Assembly (NCBI GenBank): GCA_937975915.1
Contig: CALJTY010000002.1
Span: 1 to 45,419, forward strand
DNA: 45,419 nt
Source of the DNA: an uncultured Acidimicrobiaceae bacterium
GTDB taxonomy: Bacteria; Actinomycetota; Acidimicrobiia; Acidimicrobiales; RAAP-2
Reading direction: 5' to 3'
This document shows positions 7,772 to 16,768 of this stretch, piece by piece (position 1 is the first letter of the stretch; each line of letters starts with the position of its first letter). The position numbers and the translations under genes were made by a program. The notes under the pieces are model-generated. The model was not told the DNA's origin. It worked only from the letters and a program-made list of their open reading frames with translations, and made no database searches.

Positions 7772-9268
7772 ATGTCACGTCGACTTCGCTTTTTGGCGTC
7801 TTTTATCTTGTTTCTATTTGTTGTGGTTGCTGCACAGTCTGCGTACATCCAGTTCTTTCAATCAGAGAAATTAGTCAGCTCATCTCTCAATCCAAGAATT
7901 TCTCAAGCATCAACGTTGTACGCACGCGGTGAAATTGTTGCCGCAGACGGAACCATTCTCGCCCAGTCAGTTCCTGTCAAGGGTCCCTATCCTTGGCAAC
8001 GCCTCTATCCGCTCGGTTCATTAACTTCTGGTGTGGTCGGGTTCTCATCACCTTCGTATGGTGTCTGGGGCTTAGAAGCGCAGTATGACAGTTACCTGTC
8101 AGCTCACGCGCAACCACCACAAAGCTTGGCGCAACTCCTCGCACCATCTAGTTCTGCCGATACATTGAACCTCACCATCGAGCCAGCACTTCAAACAATT
8201 GCTCGTAATGCACTGGCGGGCAAAGATGGTGCAGCAGTTGTTCTTGATCCAAGAAACGGTGCGGTCCTGGCGATGTATTCGAACCCTAACTACGACCCAA
8301 CTCCGCTTGTGTCATCAGACTTCACGGTGGCGGCGAAGGCGTGGAAAAACTACACATCAAAAAATGCCAATGGGTTCCCACCACTTGGTCTTATGGCAAC
8401 ACAACAAACATTTCCTCCTGGTTCAACGTTCAAGGTGATTACAACTGCAGCTGCAGTAATTGGGCGCCCTGATTTAATTTCGAAGCCTTATCCAGTTGAA
8501 AAATTTGCACGACTTCCAGGTTCAAACAAACTCCTTTACAACAGCGGCAACACCAAATGCGGTGGAACAATTGCAGAGATGCTTCCAGCTTCATGTGACC
8601 CTGGCTACGCACTTCTAGGTATGGATCTTGGTGGATCACTTCTTGCTGCCACAGCGAACGCATTTGGATTTAATGACACACCACCTCTTGACCTACCAGG
8701 CACCGTTCGAAGCTTTTTTCCAGATGGCTCGGTCTTTTCAAATGACATTCCACAACTTGCGTACTCATCAATTGGTCAGCAGAATGTTCGTGCTACAGCA
8801 TTACAAGATGCATTGGTTGCTGCAGCGATTGCTAATGGCGGTGTCATGATGGCACCCCACTTGATGTCCTTTATTTCCTCGTCAGACGGCAGCATTGTTA
8901 AGCGTTTTAAGAACTCAGTGTGGAAAAATCCTTTGACACAACTTCAAGCATCACAAATTGTTCCGTGGATGCAAAATGTTGTTCGTTTTGGAACCGCGGC
9001 TGGAATCTTCTTAGCCAAAGATGATGTTGCGGCAAAGACCGGAACGGCTCAAACAGGTAACAGCGCAAACAACACTGACACCTGGATGATTGCTTTTGCA
9101 CCCGCCCTTCACCCGACAGTTGCGGTTGCGGTTGTGGTCCCACTCCAGCCAGTTTCAGCTTTTGGCTCAACTGTGGCTGGACCAATTACGAAGTGTCTGG
9201 TTGAAGGTGCTCTTGCGCTGCAAAAAGGCCTGCCAACGCATGGAACCTCAACAACCTGCGCAAAATAA
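7772..9268 (+). CDS. pbpA: Class B penicillin-binding protein (PbpA type)
   Basis: A 498-aa peptidoglycan transpeptidase with one N-terminal membrane helix (about 7-26) and an extracellular domain. Motifs in order: SxxK as PPGSTFK (active-site Ser), SxN replaced by S-C-D in PASCDPGYALLG, then YSSIGQQNV and KTGTAQTG. An Asp in the second motif is also known in E. coli PBP2 (SSD), so activity is expected. There is no PASTA domain. AAGGATAAGAG just upstream of the ATG is a good ribosome site. In mycobacteria the partner glycosyltransferase RodA is encoded just before pbpA; here it is absent and must lie elsewhere or be replaced. Confidence 0.92.
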   Translation: MSRRLRFLASFILFLFVVVAAQSAYIQFFQSEKLVSSSLNPRISQASTLYARGEIVAADGTILAQSVPVKGPYPWQRLYPLGSLTSGVVGFSSPSYGVWGLEAQYDSYLSAHAQPPQSLAQLLAPSSSADTLNLTIEPALQTIARNALAGKDGAAVVLDPRNGAVLAMYSNPNYDPTPLVSSDFTVAAKAWKNYTSKNANGFPPLGLMATQQTFPPGSTFKVITTAAAVIGRPDLISKPYPVEKFARLPGSNKLLYNSGNTKCGGTIAEMLPASCDPGYALLGMDLGGSLLAATANAFGFNDTPPLDLPGTVRSFFPDGSVFSNDIPQLAYSSIGQQNVRATALQDALVAAAIANGGVMMAPHLMSFISSSDGSIVKRFKNSVWKNPLTQLQASQIVPWMQNVVRFGTAAGIFLAKDDVAAKTGTAQTGNSANNTDTWMIAFAPALHPTVAVAVVVPLQPVSAFGSTVAGPITKCLVEGALALQKGLPTHGTSTTCAK

Positions 9269-9311
9269 ACGAGCATTAGTAGACGAATCGAAGGCGTAGG
9301 CTAGTAAAAGT

Positions 9312-11216
9312 ATGGAACCCGTAAACGACCAGCGAATCTATTCGAAGCGCTACCAGGTAACCCACCTCATTGCTCGTGGTGGGATGGCTCTTGTCTACCG
9401 TGCACAAGACCTACTTTTAAATCGTGCCGTCGCTTTGAAAATTCTGTACCCAGAGCTTGGCTCTGACCCTCTTTTTGTTGAGCGCTTTCGCCGTGAAGCT
9501 CAGGCTGCAGCGAATTTGTCTCACCCAAACATCGTTCCAGTCTTTGACTGGGGCGAAGACAATGGAACGTATTTCATTGTTATGGAACTCATTGATGGAA
9601 CTTCACTCGCGGATCTTCTACGTTCTTCTAAAACTCTGACTCCAGCCAGGTCGGCAACGTTCGTTGCACAAATTGCTGCAGCACTTGGCTATGCGCACCG
9701 AAGTGGTGTTGTTCACCGTGACGTGAAGCCAGGAAACATTCTTATTACCGCCGATGGTCAAATTAAAGTCACCGACTTTGGAATTGCCCAAGCAGTGGCG
9801 AGTGAAGACCATCTCGCAGAAGCTGGTTCGGTAATGGGGACTGCCACTTATTTTTCACCAGAGCAAGCATCAGGTTCTGCGGTTGATGGACGAAGCGATG
9901 TCTACTCACTCGGTGTAGTGCTGTTTGAAATGCTTGTAGGTCGCGCTCCATTTATTGGCGACTCACCAGTTGCTGTTTCAACACAGCACGTAAACGGCAC
10001 AGTTCCACCACCAACAAGTTTCAACAGCGACGTACCACGTGACCTCGAAGCAATTGTCATGCAGGCACTCTCAAAGTCACCAGGACAGCGTTACCAGACT
10101 GCTGACGAATTTCGTGCAGACCTGATTCGCTTCAGCGAAGGACAACCTGTTCGTGCCGCAGCTAATGGCGGAGCATTCTTTGGTGCTGATGCGACCCGTG
10201 CAGTTTCTGCAGTTTCTGCCGGTGAGCGAACACAGGCAGTGCCGGTGATGTCAGGTCCTCGCACCGACATTCGCAGACGAAGCAACCCGAACAAGAACGC
10301 AATCATTTCTGTAGTTGCGATAGTCGTTCTTGCGCTTGGCGCATTGGTTTACTTCATGGTGGCTGGTGGATCAGTATCAACCATGCCAAATGTTGTTGGT
10401 CAATCAGTTTCTTCTGCAAGCTCAACACTCCGTGGTGACGGACTGATCATTGGTGAGGTCATTCAAGTTGCTTCCGACAAGGACAGCGGCACAGTTCTCT
10501 CGACCAACCCCTCGGCGGGAAGTCACATTTCAAAGGGCCAATCAGTCACTCTGAAGGTCAGCCTTGGAAAATCAACGCAGCCAGTTACCGTTCCTGACAC
10601 AACCGGCATGAGCCTTAGTGTGGCCGAGAACGCCCTTCTCGGCCTCGGCCTTTCTCCGAAGGTTCAGTTCACCGCAACTGCACCAGGAGCCGGTAATGCT
10701 TTGCCTGACACAGTCCTTTCTCAGAACCCTCTTGGTGGATCAAATGCGAAGACAGGAGACACAGTCACCTTGATTGTTCTAGCTCCAGGATCTTCATTCC
10801 CAATGCCTGCGGTTAATGGAAGCACCACGGTCGCAGCTGCAGCAGTCATTGGTCAAGCAGGACTTAGCGTCAGCACCACAACATCAACTGTGTGTTCCAA
10901 CACAGTCGGACAAGGACTCGTTGTTAACACGGTCCCAGCGGCGCAGCAACCAGTGCAGTCGGGTGCATCAGTTCAACTAATTACTTCATCTGGATTCTGC
11001 AACGTTGTTGTTCCAAATGTTGTTGGACAGACATTTAGCGCTGCACAGAATTCACTACAAGGACAAGGACTTTCAGGAACGCAAGTTCCAGCACCGGCAT
11101 CGAGCTGCCCTCCTGCTCAGGCAGGACTTGTTGTTTCACAAGGATCTGCGGGCGGTTCTTCAATTCTCTATAACTCAACTGTGACGCTGTCAGTCTGTCC
11201 GGGAGCAACTCGTTAG
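9312..11216 (+). CDS. pknB: PASTA-domain Ser/Thr protein kinase
   Basis: A 634-aa transmembrane kinase. The catalytic domain (about 10-275) shows the glycine loop GGMALVYRA, catalytic HRDVKPGN (H135), DFGIA and the SPEQASG activation segment. A basic juxtamembrane stretch and one helix (about 331-351) lead to four extracellular PASTA units (VVGQSVSSA, TTGMSLSVAENAL, VNGSTTVAAAAV, VVGQTFSAAQNSL) that bind muropeptides or lipid II. The third unit is divergent, and Cys pairs in units 3 and 4 could form disulfides. It is the only kinase in the locus; mycobacteria carry pknA and pknB here. It lies 43 nt after pbpA and has a TAGGCT 9 nt before its ATG, so an internal promoter is possible. Confidence 0.95.
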   Translation: MEPVNDQRIYSKRYQVTHLIARGGMALVYRAQDLLLNRAVALKILYPELGSDPLFVERFRREAQAAANLSHPNIVPVFDWGEDNGTYFIVMELIDGTSLADLLRSSKTLTPARSATFVAQIAAALGYAHRSGVVHRDVKPGNILITADGQIKVTDFGIAQAVASEDHLAEAGSVMGTATYFSPEQASGSAVDGRSDVYSLGVVLFEMLVGRAPFIGDSPVAVSTQHVNGTVPPPTSFNSDVPRDLEAIVMQALSKSPGQRYQTADEFRADLIRFSEGQPVRAAANGGAFFGADATRAVSAVSAGERTQAVPVMSGPRTDIRRRSNPNKNAIISVVAIVVLALGALVYFMVAGGSVSTMPNVVGQSVSSASSTLRGDGLIIGEVIQVASDKDSGTVLSTNPSAGSHISKGQSVTLKVSLGKSTQPVTVPDTTGMSLSVAENALLGLGLSPKVQFTATAPGAGNALPDTVLSQNPLGGSNAKTGDTVTLIVLAPGSSFPMPAVNGSTTVAAAAVIGQAGLSVSTTTSTVCSNTVGQGLVVNTVPAAQQPVQSGASVQLITSSGFCNVVVPNVVGQTFSAAQNSLQGQGLSGTQVPAPASSCPPAQAGLVVSQGSAGGSSILYNSTVTLSVCPGATR

Positions 11217-11248
11217 TTGGTTGCACCAATCATCTAACATCGTTACCT

Positions 11249-11515
11249 ATGGCTAAGAATCGTCGCACAAGCAAAGAAATGGGCCGCTACGTATCGCCCG
11301 AACAACGTGGTCGCTACACCGCAAAAACTAAGCAAGACACAACAAAGAGCCCTAGGTGGTTCGGTGCGCTAATTCTTGAACTTCTTGGATTCGGTCTTTT
11401 TGTCATCGTGATGAATTACCTCAACGTGCTTCCTGGTGCAGTGTCACCGTGGTACTTGGTGCTGGGGCTCGCTTCAATGTTCGGTGCATTCTTTCTCGCC
11501 ACACGTTATAAATAA
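11249..11515 (+). CDS. crgA: Cell division protein CrgA
   Basis: An 88-aa protein with a basic N-terminus and two membrane helices (about 37-57 and 67-84), sequence GRYVSPEQRGRYTAK then PRWFG. This matches CrgA, a divisome scaffold that recruits FtsI/PBPB and CwsA in actinobacteria. In mycobacteria crgA is also close to pknB. TAACAT lies 8 nt before the ATG, pointing to a leaderless start in addition to read-through from pknB. A strong hairpin terminator follows the stop. Confidence 0.88.
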   Translation: MAKNRRTSKEMGRYVSPEQRGRYTAKTKQDTTKSPRWFGALILELLGFGLFVIVMNYLNVLPGAVSPWYLVLGLASMFGAFFLATRYK

Positions 11516-11520
11516 CAAAA

Positions 11521-11544
11521 CCCCCGCGCCCGAAGGCACGGGGG
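11521..11544. terminator. Strong, probably bidirectional Rho-independent terminator
   Basis: CCCCCGCGCC (11521-11530) pairs with GGCACGGGGG (11535-11544) with one mismatch, around CGAA (UUCG on the minus strand). The minus-strand side is followed by TTTTG, and the plus side by a weak T-rich stretch. It separates convergent crgA and the thiolase gene. Confidence 0.85.
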
Positions 11545-11558
11545 CAGTTATTTAGTTA

Positions 11559-12737
11559 TTAACCAAGACGCTCAATGATGGTTGCGTTTGCAAGTCCGCC
11601 ACCTTCACACATTGTGATGAGTCCGAAACGGCCACCAGTGCGCTCAAGTTCGTTAAGCAGTGTTGCGCAAAGCTTTGCTCCTGAAGCACCAAGTGGGTGT
11701 CCAAGGGCAATTGCACCGCCGTTTACGTTTACCTTTGACATGTCTGCCTTGTGCTCTTTTTGCCACGCAAGAACAACTGATGCAAACGCCTCGTTGATTT
11801 CTACAAGGTCAATGTCATCAAGTGTCATTCCGGCCTTAGCAAGAATCTTTGCTGTTGCAGGGATTGGACCAGTCAACATAGTTACTGGGTCAACGCCAGC
11901 AAGTGCAAACGAGTGGAACTTAGCGCGAGGCGTTAGTCCAAGCTCTTTAGCCTTGGCTTCGCTCATGATGAGAACTGCAGAAGCACCGTCAGTAATCTGC
12001 GATGAGTTTCCAGCAGTAATTTTTCCATCTTCCTTAAATGCAGGCTTGAGCTTGGCGAGTGAGTCAACTGATGAATCTGGACGAATTCCTTCGTCGGTAG
12101 TCATCAGCTCGCTTGTGAGCTTTCCTTCTTCGTCACGAAGATAGATAGGAATGATTTCGTTGTCGAAACGACCTTCAGCAGTTGCTTGTGCCGCACGACG
12201 GTGGCTTTCAGCGGAGAATGCGTCAAGGTCGGTGCGTGTGATGCCCCACTGGTCAGCAATCATTTCTGCGCCAATACCCTGTCCTTGAAGTCCACCGGCT
12301 GGTTCGTAGCGGTCACGAACAGTGGTTCCGAATGGGAAGCCCGAGTCCTTACCAACTGAAGATCCCATGGCCACACGGCTCATTGCTTCAACACCGGCAG
12401 CGACAACAATGTCGTAGGCGCCAGACATAACGCCCTGGGCTGCGAAGTGAAGTGCTTGCTGTGAAGATCCGCACTGGCGGTCAATTGTTGTTGCAGGAAC
12501 TGATTCAGGCCAGCCTGCTGCGAGCACAAGGTTGCGACCAACGTTGAATGCTTGTTCACCAACTTGGCTAACACATCCAACAATTACGTCATCAATCAGC
12601 GCTGGATCGAGATTGTTGCGGCTGGCAATTGCCTTTAGTGCCTCGGCACCAAGATCAACTGCGTGCCAGTTCTTAAGTTTTCCATTGCGTCTTCCACCCG
12701 GTGTACGGATGGCATCAACGATTACTGCTGTTTGCAT
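11559..12737 (-). CDS. Acetyl-CoA C-acyltransferase (thiolase)
   Basis: A 392-aa thiolase. Catalytic residues are visible: the acyl-enzyme Cys in DRQCGSSQQALH, the GHPLGASGA His motif, and the C-terminal Cys in TMCEGGG. It cleaves 3-ketoacyl-CoA or condenses acetyl-CoA in fatty-acid breakdown. I choose the ATG at 12735-12737 (MQTAVIVDAIRTP) because AGAGGGGG lies just upstream and family members begin there; the open frame extends 13 codons further with no homologous sequence. A long AT-poor terminator closes the gene. The exact name (FadA5-like, FadA6-like and so on) cannot be assigned. Confidence 0.92.
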   Translation of the reverse strand: MQTAVIVDAIRTPGGRRNGKLKNWHAVDLGAEALKAIASRNNLDPALIDDVIVGCVSQVGEQAFNVGRNLVLAAGWPESVPATTIDRQCGSSQQALHFAAQGVMSGAYDIVVAAGVEAMSRVAMGSSVGKDSGFPFGTTVRDRYEPAGGLQGQGIGAEMIADQWGITRTDLDAFSAESHRRAAQATAEGRFDNEIIPIYLRDEEGKLTSELMTTDEGIRPDSSVDSLAKLKPAFKEDGKITAGNSSQITDGASAVLIMSEAKAKELGLTPRAKFHSFALAGVDPVTMLTGPIPATAKILAKAGMTLDDIDLVEINEAFASVVLAWQKEHKADMSKVNVNGGAIALGHPLGASGAKLCATLLNELERTGGRFGLITMCEGGGLANATIIERLG

Positions 12738-12795
12738 TTTTCCCCCTCTAGGAGTGGCTAAAACCACTTTTCGCATCCTAGACCGCAGCGCGAAG

Positions 12796-12801
12796 TATCG
12801 T
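12796..12801 (+). promoter_or_regulatory. -10 box TATCGT of leaderless thioesterase transcript
   Basis: TATCGT is followed by 7 nt and the ATG at 12809. It lies in the divergent gap with the thiolase gene. No ribosome site is visible at the expected place. Confidence 0.5.
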
Positions 12802-12808
12802 CACAAGC

Positions 12809-13249
12809 ATGACAGTGGCAAGAAAAGACATGGATAGATGGCTCGGCAACGGTGGCATGGAGATTATCGGCGCCATCGGCGGCTCTTTTGAGAGCTACGG
12901 AGTTGATGGGGAAGATCTCGGTTGGGCCAATGGTGTTTTCAGCCCAACACAGCTAGCTTGCAACCCCCATGGGGCAGTGCAGGCGGGTGTTCACTCTGTT
13001 CTCCTGGACGCCGCGATGAACTTTGCCATTAACGCAGCACTCACCGGTAAAGACCGCACCCAAGCAACAATTGAAATGTCGACAGAACTCATGCGCCCAG
13101 CAATGTTGTCTGAAAACTACACAATGCGCGGTGAGATAGTTCGACTAACTCGCCAAATTGCGTATGCCGAGGCAACTATTTCAAATGCTGAAGGGAAACT
13201 TGTAAGTAGATCGACGGGAACCTTTCTCATTCATCGTGAAGCGAAGTAG
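12809..13249 (+). CDS. Hot-dog fold PaaI-type thioesterase
   Basis: A 146-aa single hot-dog domain protein. The central helix region HGAVQAGVHSVLLDAAMNFAIN carries the HGG-like and Asp positions typical of PaaI/YbgC-type acyl-CoA thioesterases, followed by the beta strands ATIEMSTELMRP and YAEATISNAEGKLVSRSTGTF. It hydrolyses an acyl- or aryl-CoA of unknown chain type. It is divergent from the thiolase and convergent with the DUF1801 gene, with only 2 nt between the ends. It is one of three thioesterases within 5 kb. Confidence 0.82.
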   Translation: MTVARKDMDRWLGNGGMEIIGAIGGSFESYGVDGEDLGWANGVFSPTQLACNPHGAVQAGVHSVLLDAAMNFAINAALTGKDRTQATIEMSTELMRPAMLSENYTMRGEIVRLTRQIAYAEATISNAEGKLVSRSTGTFLIHREAK

Positions 13250-13251
13250 AA

Positions 13252-13599
13252 CTACTTAAGTTGACGCTGACGTTCCTTTACTAACTTTTTAACTAAGGCA
13301 ACAGGCAACGACTTAGTTGATGAAAAGTGCAACGAACTCTTAGTGTGGCTGTAGCCAGAAATCTCATCTTCCAGCTGGTTTAATACTGACCCACTGAATG
13401 GGAAGTACGAGCAATGTTTTTTGAAAGCGCCAAATCCAGCAATCGGCGATTCATCTACAAAAAATGTAGGCAACCCATAACTAATTTTTTGTTCTGCTCC
13501 AGGAAGAATCTTCTCAAGATCTCCGCGAAGCTTTTCTAACGTGCTGCGCTGGGGCTCTTCGACAGCTTTTAGATACTTGTCAACAGCTCGCTTTGACAT
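13252..13599 (-). CDS. DUF1801 (YdhG-like) protein
   Basis: A 115-aa protein with the DUF1801 pattern: AVDKYLKAVEEPQRSTLEKLR, ISYGLPTFFVD, GAFKKHCSYFPFSGSVL and a basic C-terminal helix. The family has a compact alpha/beta fold (some members are called iron chaperone-like), but its function is not established. It lies 9 nt downstream of the pirin gene on the same strand, so it may be read from that transcript. TAGTTT six bases before its ATG (overlapping the pirin stop) also allows its own leaderless start. Confidence 0.8.
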   Translation of the reverse strand: MSKRAVDKYLKAVEEPQRSTLEKLRGDLEKILPGAEQKISYGLPTFFVDESPIAGFGAFKKHCSYFPFSGSVLNQLEDEISGYSHTKSSLHFSSTKSLPVALVKKLVKERQRQLK

Positions 13600-13608
13600 G
13601 GTGTGAAA

Positions 13609-14565
13609 CTAAATGTGCACCGCTGGGATTTGTCCCAGTCGTCCCGCCTGGTAGTCATCAAACGCCTGCTGTAGTTCTGCGCGAGTATTCATAACAAAAG
13701 GACCGTACTTAGCAACTGGTTCACGAATTGGCTGTCCACCAAGAACGAGCACTTCAAGTGCATTAGTTCTGGAGTCTTGGGTTTCATTTGCTGACATGAC
13801 TATGTAGTCGCCATCAATGTGAACAGCCATCTGTCCCATCGCAATTGCGTGGCGATCGGTTCCCACAGTTCCCTCACCAGCAAGGATGTAGGTGAGTGCG
13901 TTGTAGTCCTTGTTCCACGGCAAGGTGATGGTTCCACCAGGCATCAGGGTTACGTGAAGAATCGTGATTGGTGTGTAGGTCGATCCTGGACCAGCGGTGT
14001 CGCCGAGTGTTCCGGCAATAACACGAATAATGGCATCACCATTTTGATTGGTGAGAAGCGAAACGTCGTTGGCACCAATGTCTTGGTAGCGCGGGTTCGC
14101 CATCTTTAGCTTCGCTGGAAGATTCACCCAGAGCTGGACTCCGTGAAATAAGCCACCAGAGTCAATGAGTTCGTCCGGTGGTCGCTCAATGTGCAAGATT
14201 CCTGCTCCTGCAGTCATCCACTGTGTGGCACCGTTAGCAATAATTCCACCACCACCGATTGAGTCTTGGTGAAGGAATGTTCCCTCCATCATGTAGGTAA
14301 CAGTCTCAAAACCACGATGTGGGTGCCAAGGAGTGCCCTTTGGTTCACCTGGGCCGTAATCAATCTCACCCATCTGATCCATGTGTACAAAGGGGTCAAG
14401 GTCAGCATCCGAGATGCCAGCGAACGCACGGCGCACCGGAAACCCTTCGCCTTCAAATCCCTGTGGGGCTGTAGTGATTGACTTCACGCGTCGAGGCTGG
14501 TCGCCTGCGAGCGGGGCTACAACTTTAGGAAGTTCTAATGGGTTCTCTACTGAAATAGCGGGCAT
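13609..14565 (-). CDS. Pirin family protein
   Basis: A 318-aa bicupin. The N-terminal cupin includes FVHMDQMG, then HPHRGFETVTYMMEG (metal-binding His and Glu residues) and MTAGAGILHIE. The C-terminal pirin domain follows (ALTYILAGEGTVG and the PFVMNTRAELQQAFDDYQAGRLG signature). Pirins bind iron and some have quercetin 2,3-dioxygenase activity; the role in this organism is not known. TAATCT six bases before the ATG marks a leaderless start. It probably heads a short unit with the DUF1801 gene. Confidence 0.92.
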   Translation of the reverse strand: MPAISVENPLELPKVVAPLAGDQPRRVKSITTAPQGFEGEGFPVRRAFAGISDADLDPFVHMDQMGEIDYGPGEPKGTPWHPHRGFETVTYMMEGTFLHQDSIGGGGIIANGATQWMTAGAGILHIERPPDELIDSGGLFHGVQLWVNLPAKLKMANPRYQDIGANDVSLLTNQNGDAIIRVIAGTLGDTAGPGSTYTPITILHVTLMPGGTITLPWNKDYNALTYILAGEGTVGTDRHAIAMGQMAVHIDGDYIVMSANETQDSRTNALEVLVLGGQPIREPVAKYGPFVMNTRAELQQAFDDYQAGRLGQIPAVHI

Positions 14566-14571
14566 GTAACC

Positions 14572-14577
14572 AGATTA
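14572..14577 (-). promoter_or_regulatory. -10 box TAATCT of leaderless pirin transcript
   Basis: On the minus strand TAATCT is followed by 6 nt and the pirin ATG at 14565. No ribosome site is seen. Confidence 0.5.
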
Positions 14578-14605
14578 CTGGTGAAGTGGCAACTAAAAGC
14601 AGCGG

Positions 14606-15250
14606 CTACTTAGCGATGGTAATGCTCTCAAGAAATTTTGCCGGCTCCACCGAAACAAAAATTCCCTTAGCTTCTGCGCAGACAAAATCACCATCAGTAA
14701 CTTCACAATTGATGTAGAGCTTTCTTCCTTCTCGCTTCTCGAGCCAGCCCTTAGAAACAATTGGACGAAACACTGGCGTTGGTGCACGGTAAGAAACGTC
14801 AAGTTGCACAGTGAAGGCAACCAATCCTTGAATGCTCATTACGAGTCCCATGGTTTCATCAATGAGTGCCGCCACAATGCCGCCGTGAGCACGTCCCGGT
14901 GCGCCTTCGAAAGCTTTTTCAAAAGTTGCTTCCATGAAGGCAACTTCACCTTCTCGCCACAATGTTGCGTTCAGTCCCATTGGGTTTGCACCACCAGACA
15001 CAACGGAGTCAGCAAAGAGTTGATGCTTCTCTCTACTGCCGTCTTCTGGCACGGCCATTTTGTACTGCACGAGCGAACCTACGGGAACCTCTCGAGTGCG
15101 ATTCGCTGTTTGCTTTAGTTCGTCAAGAAGATCTTGTGCGTGGCGAGTTATTCGCTCCAACTGCTCTTCGCTCAGCTCTGTTGAGATGAACTCGTGTCCG
15201 AGGTCTCTCAGCGCGCTAGCGGCGAGGGCCCGACGCTCTTCTATCGACAC
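14606..15250 (-). CDS. PaaI-family thioesterase with helical N-terminal extension
   Basis: A 214-aa protein. The first 60 or so residues are helical and charged; the hot-dog domain follows, with GRAHGGIVAALIDETMGLV (the catalytic Asn/His/Glu region of PaaI-like enzymes) and VQLDVSYRAPTPVF. The GTG start overlaps the stop of the aminotransferase by one base (TAGTG), so the two are translationally coupled. The pairing suggests a role in the same degradation route, but the substrate is unknown. Confidence 0.8.
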   Translation of the reverse strand: MSIEERRALAASALRDLGHEFISTELSEEQLERITRHAQDLLDELKQTANRTREVPVGSLVQYKMAVPEDGSREKHQLFADSVVSGGANPMGLNATLWREGEVAFMEATFEKAFEGAPGRAHGGIVAALIDETMGLVMSIQGLVAFTVQLDVSYRAPTPVFRPIVSKGWLEKREGRKLYINCEVTDGDFVCAEAKGIFVSVEPAKFLESITIAK

Positions 15251-16593
15251 TATTTACCTACGTAGTACTTGTCGCCAACTTCGAGTGCTCGGTCAAGTCG
15301 ACTAAGTCCCTCACGGGCTTCTTCAGCCGTGATGTTGCATGGCGGCACAACGTGCAAGCGGTGGTAGTTAGCAAAAATTAGAAGGCCTTCTTGGCGACAC
15401 GCAGCAATAAGTTCATTCATTGCGGGAGAGCTTCCTCCGTATGGAGCAAGAGGCTCTTTGGTGTCGCGGTCCGTTACAAGGTCCAGTGCAAAGAACACAC
15501 CGAGTCCTCGAACTTCTCCAATGATCTTGTGTTTTTTCGCTAGCTCCAGTAGTCCGGGACGAAGTACTTCGTCACCGATCTTTTTGGCGTTAGCAACTAT
15601 GCCTTCTTCTTCCATGGCTTCAATTGCTGCGACGGCAGAAGCACAGGCGAGTGGGTGACCAGAGTAGGTAAGTCCACCTGGGAATACTCGGTCATTGAAC
15701 GTTGCGCTGATGGCTTCATTGATGACAACGCCACCGAGGGGAAGGTAACCAGAGTTGACACCTTTGGCGAAGGTAACGAGGTCCGGCTTTATGCCTTGGC
15801 CCAAGTATGCGAACCATTCGCCGGTGCGACCAAATCCACACATCACTTCGTCGGCAATGTAAACAATGCCGTACTTGTCACACAGTTCTCGAACGCCAGC
15901 CAAGAAGCCCTTTGGTGGAACCATGATGCCTGCGGTGCCAGGAATAGTTTCTAGAACAATCGCTGCGAAGGCTGAAGGCCCTTCAAACATGATTGTGTTT
16001 TCAAGATTCGCTAGTGCACGCTCACACTCTTCTTGCTCAGTGGCTGCATTGAACATTGAACGGTAGAGGAATGGTCCAAAAAAGTGAACAGCGCCAGAAG
16101 AGCCGTTGTCATTCGGCCAGCGACGTGGGTCACCAGTCAAGTTGATTGAAGTTGAAGTTCCACCGTGATAACTGCGGTACTGGCTGAGAATTTTGTGACG
16201 CCCAGTGTGTAGACGAGCCATGCGAACTGCGTGTTCAATTGCTTCGGTGCCACCATTAGTGAAGAACACTTTTGCCGCACCGTCAAATGAACGATCAAGA
16301 ATCAACTCGGCTGCTCGATACCTTGCTTCGTAGCCGTGCTGAGGAGCGATTGTGGCGAGCTTGCCAGCTTGTTCTTGGATTGCTTTGATGACCTTGGGGT
16401 GTTGATGGCCAATGTTGGTGTTAACGAGCTGGGAAGAAAAGTCCATGTAGGTCTTTCCGGCTTCATCCGTTACGTAGACGCCCTGGGCGCTTTCGATCAT
16501 GAGTGGAGAGATGGTTGCCTGAGCAGACCACGAGTGAAAAACTGCGGCTTTTTCGCGTTCTTGACTAGTAAGTGAGGAGCGGTCGGTGGCCAT
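15250..16593 (-). CDS. Class III PLP-dependent aminotransferase
   Basis: A 447-aa fold-type I aminotransferase. Visible are GIVYIADEVMCGFGRTG (the PLP-contacting Asp-Glu), TFAKGVNSGYLPLGGV (the Schiff-base Lys) and the N-terminal GTEAIEHAVRMAR (cofactor phosphate binding). The overall pattern resembles taurine/beta-alanine/omega-amino acid:pyruvate transaminases; the substrate is not determined. I start at the ATG at 16591-16593, which has AAAGGAATC upstream, rather than 8 codons earlier. The thioesterase gene follows with a 1-nt overlap. Confidence 0.88.
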   Translation of the reverse strand: MATDRSSLTSQEREKAAVFHSWSAQATISPLMIESAQGVYVTDEAGKTYMDFSSQLVNTNIGHQHPKVIKAIQEQAGKLATIAPQHGYEARYRAAELILDRSFDGAAKVFFTNGGTEAIEHAVRMARLHTGRHKILSQYRSYHGGTSTSINLTGDPRRWPNDNGSSGAVHFFGPFLYRSMFNAATEQEECERALANLENTIMFEGPSAFAAIVLETIPGTAGIMVPPKGFLAGVRELCDKYGIVYIADEVMCGFGRTGEWFAYLGQGIKPDLVTFAKGVNSGYLPLGGVVINEAISATFNDRVFPGGLTYSGHPLACASAVAAIEAMEEEGIVANAKKIGDEVLRPGLLELAKKHKIIGEVRGLGVFFALDLVTDRDTKEPLAPYGGSSPAMNELIAACRQEGLLIFANYHRLHVVPPCNITAEEAREGLSRLDRALEVGDKYYVGK

Positions 16594-16655
16594 AAAGATT
16601 CCTTTGGTTAATTGCATAAACGCTAACGCATTTAGCCAAAGTCTGTGACCTGCAG

Positions 16656-16732
16656 TGGTGGGGCTAGTAAGAATCGAACTTACGACCTCGTCATTATCAG
16701 TGACGCGCTCTAACCGACTGAGCTATAGCCCC
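16656..16732 (-). tRNA. tRNA-Ile (anticodon GAT)
   Basis: The minus-strand acceptor GGGGCTA (5' end at 16732) pairs with TAGCCCC, followed by A and an encoded CCA. The anticodon arm CGTCA-CTGATAA-TGACG gives GAT. The D-loop AGCTCAGTCGGTTAGAGC and T-loop GTTCGATTC are standard. TAGATT about 11 nt upstream is a likely -10 box. Confidence 0.97.
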
Positions 16733-16768
16733 GCAGGGGTACCAATCTACACCAGACCACAAGGTCCT

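Noticed and set aside
8580..8620. PbpA inactive because the SxN motif reads S-C-D
   Set aside because: An Asp at this place is known in functional PBP2 (SSD in E. coli), and SxxK and KTG are intact.
12738..12776. Longer thiolase start (13 extra codons)
   Set aside because: The ATG at 12735-12737 has a strong ribosome site and begins the conserved thiolase sequence.
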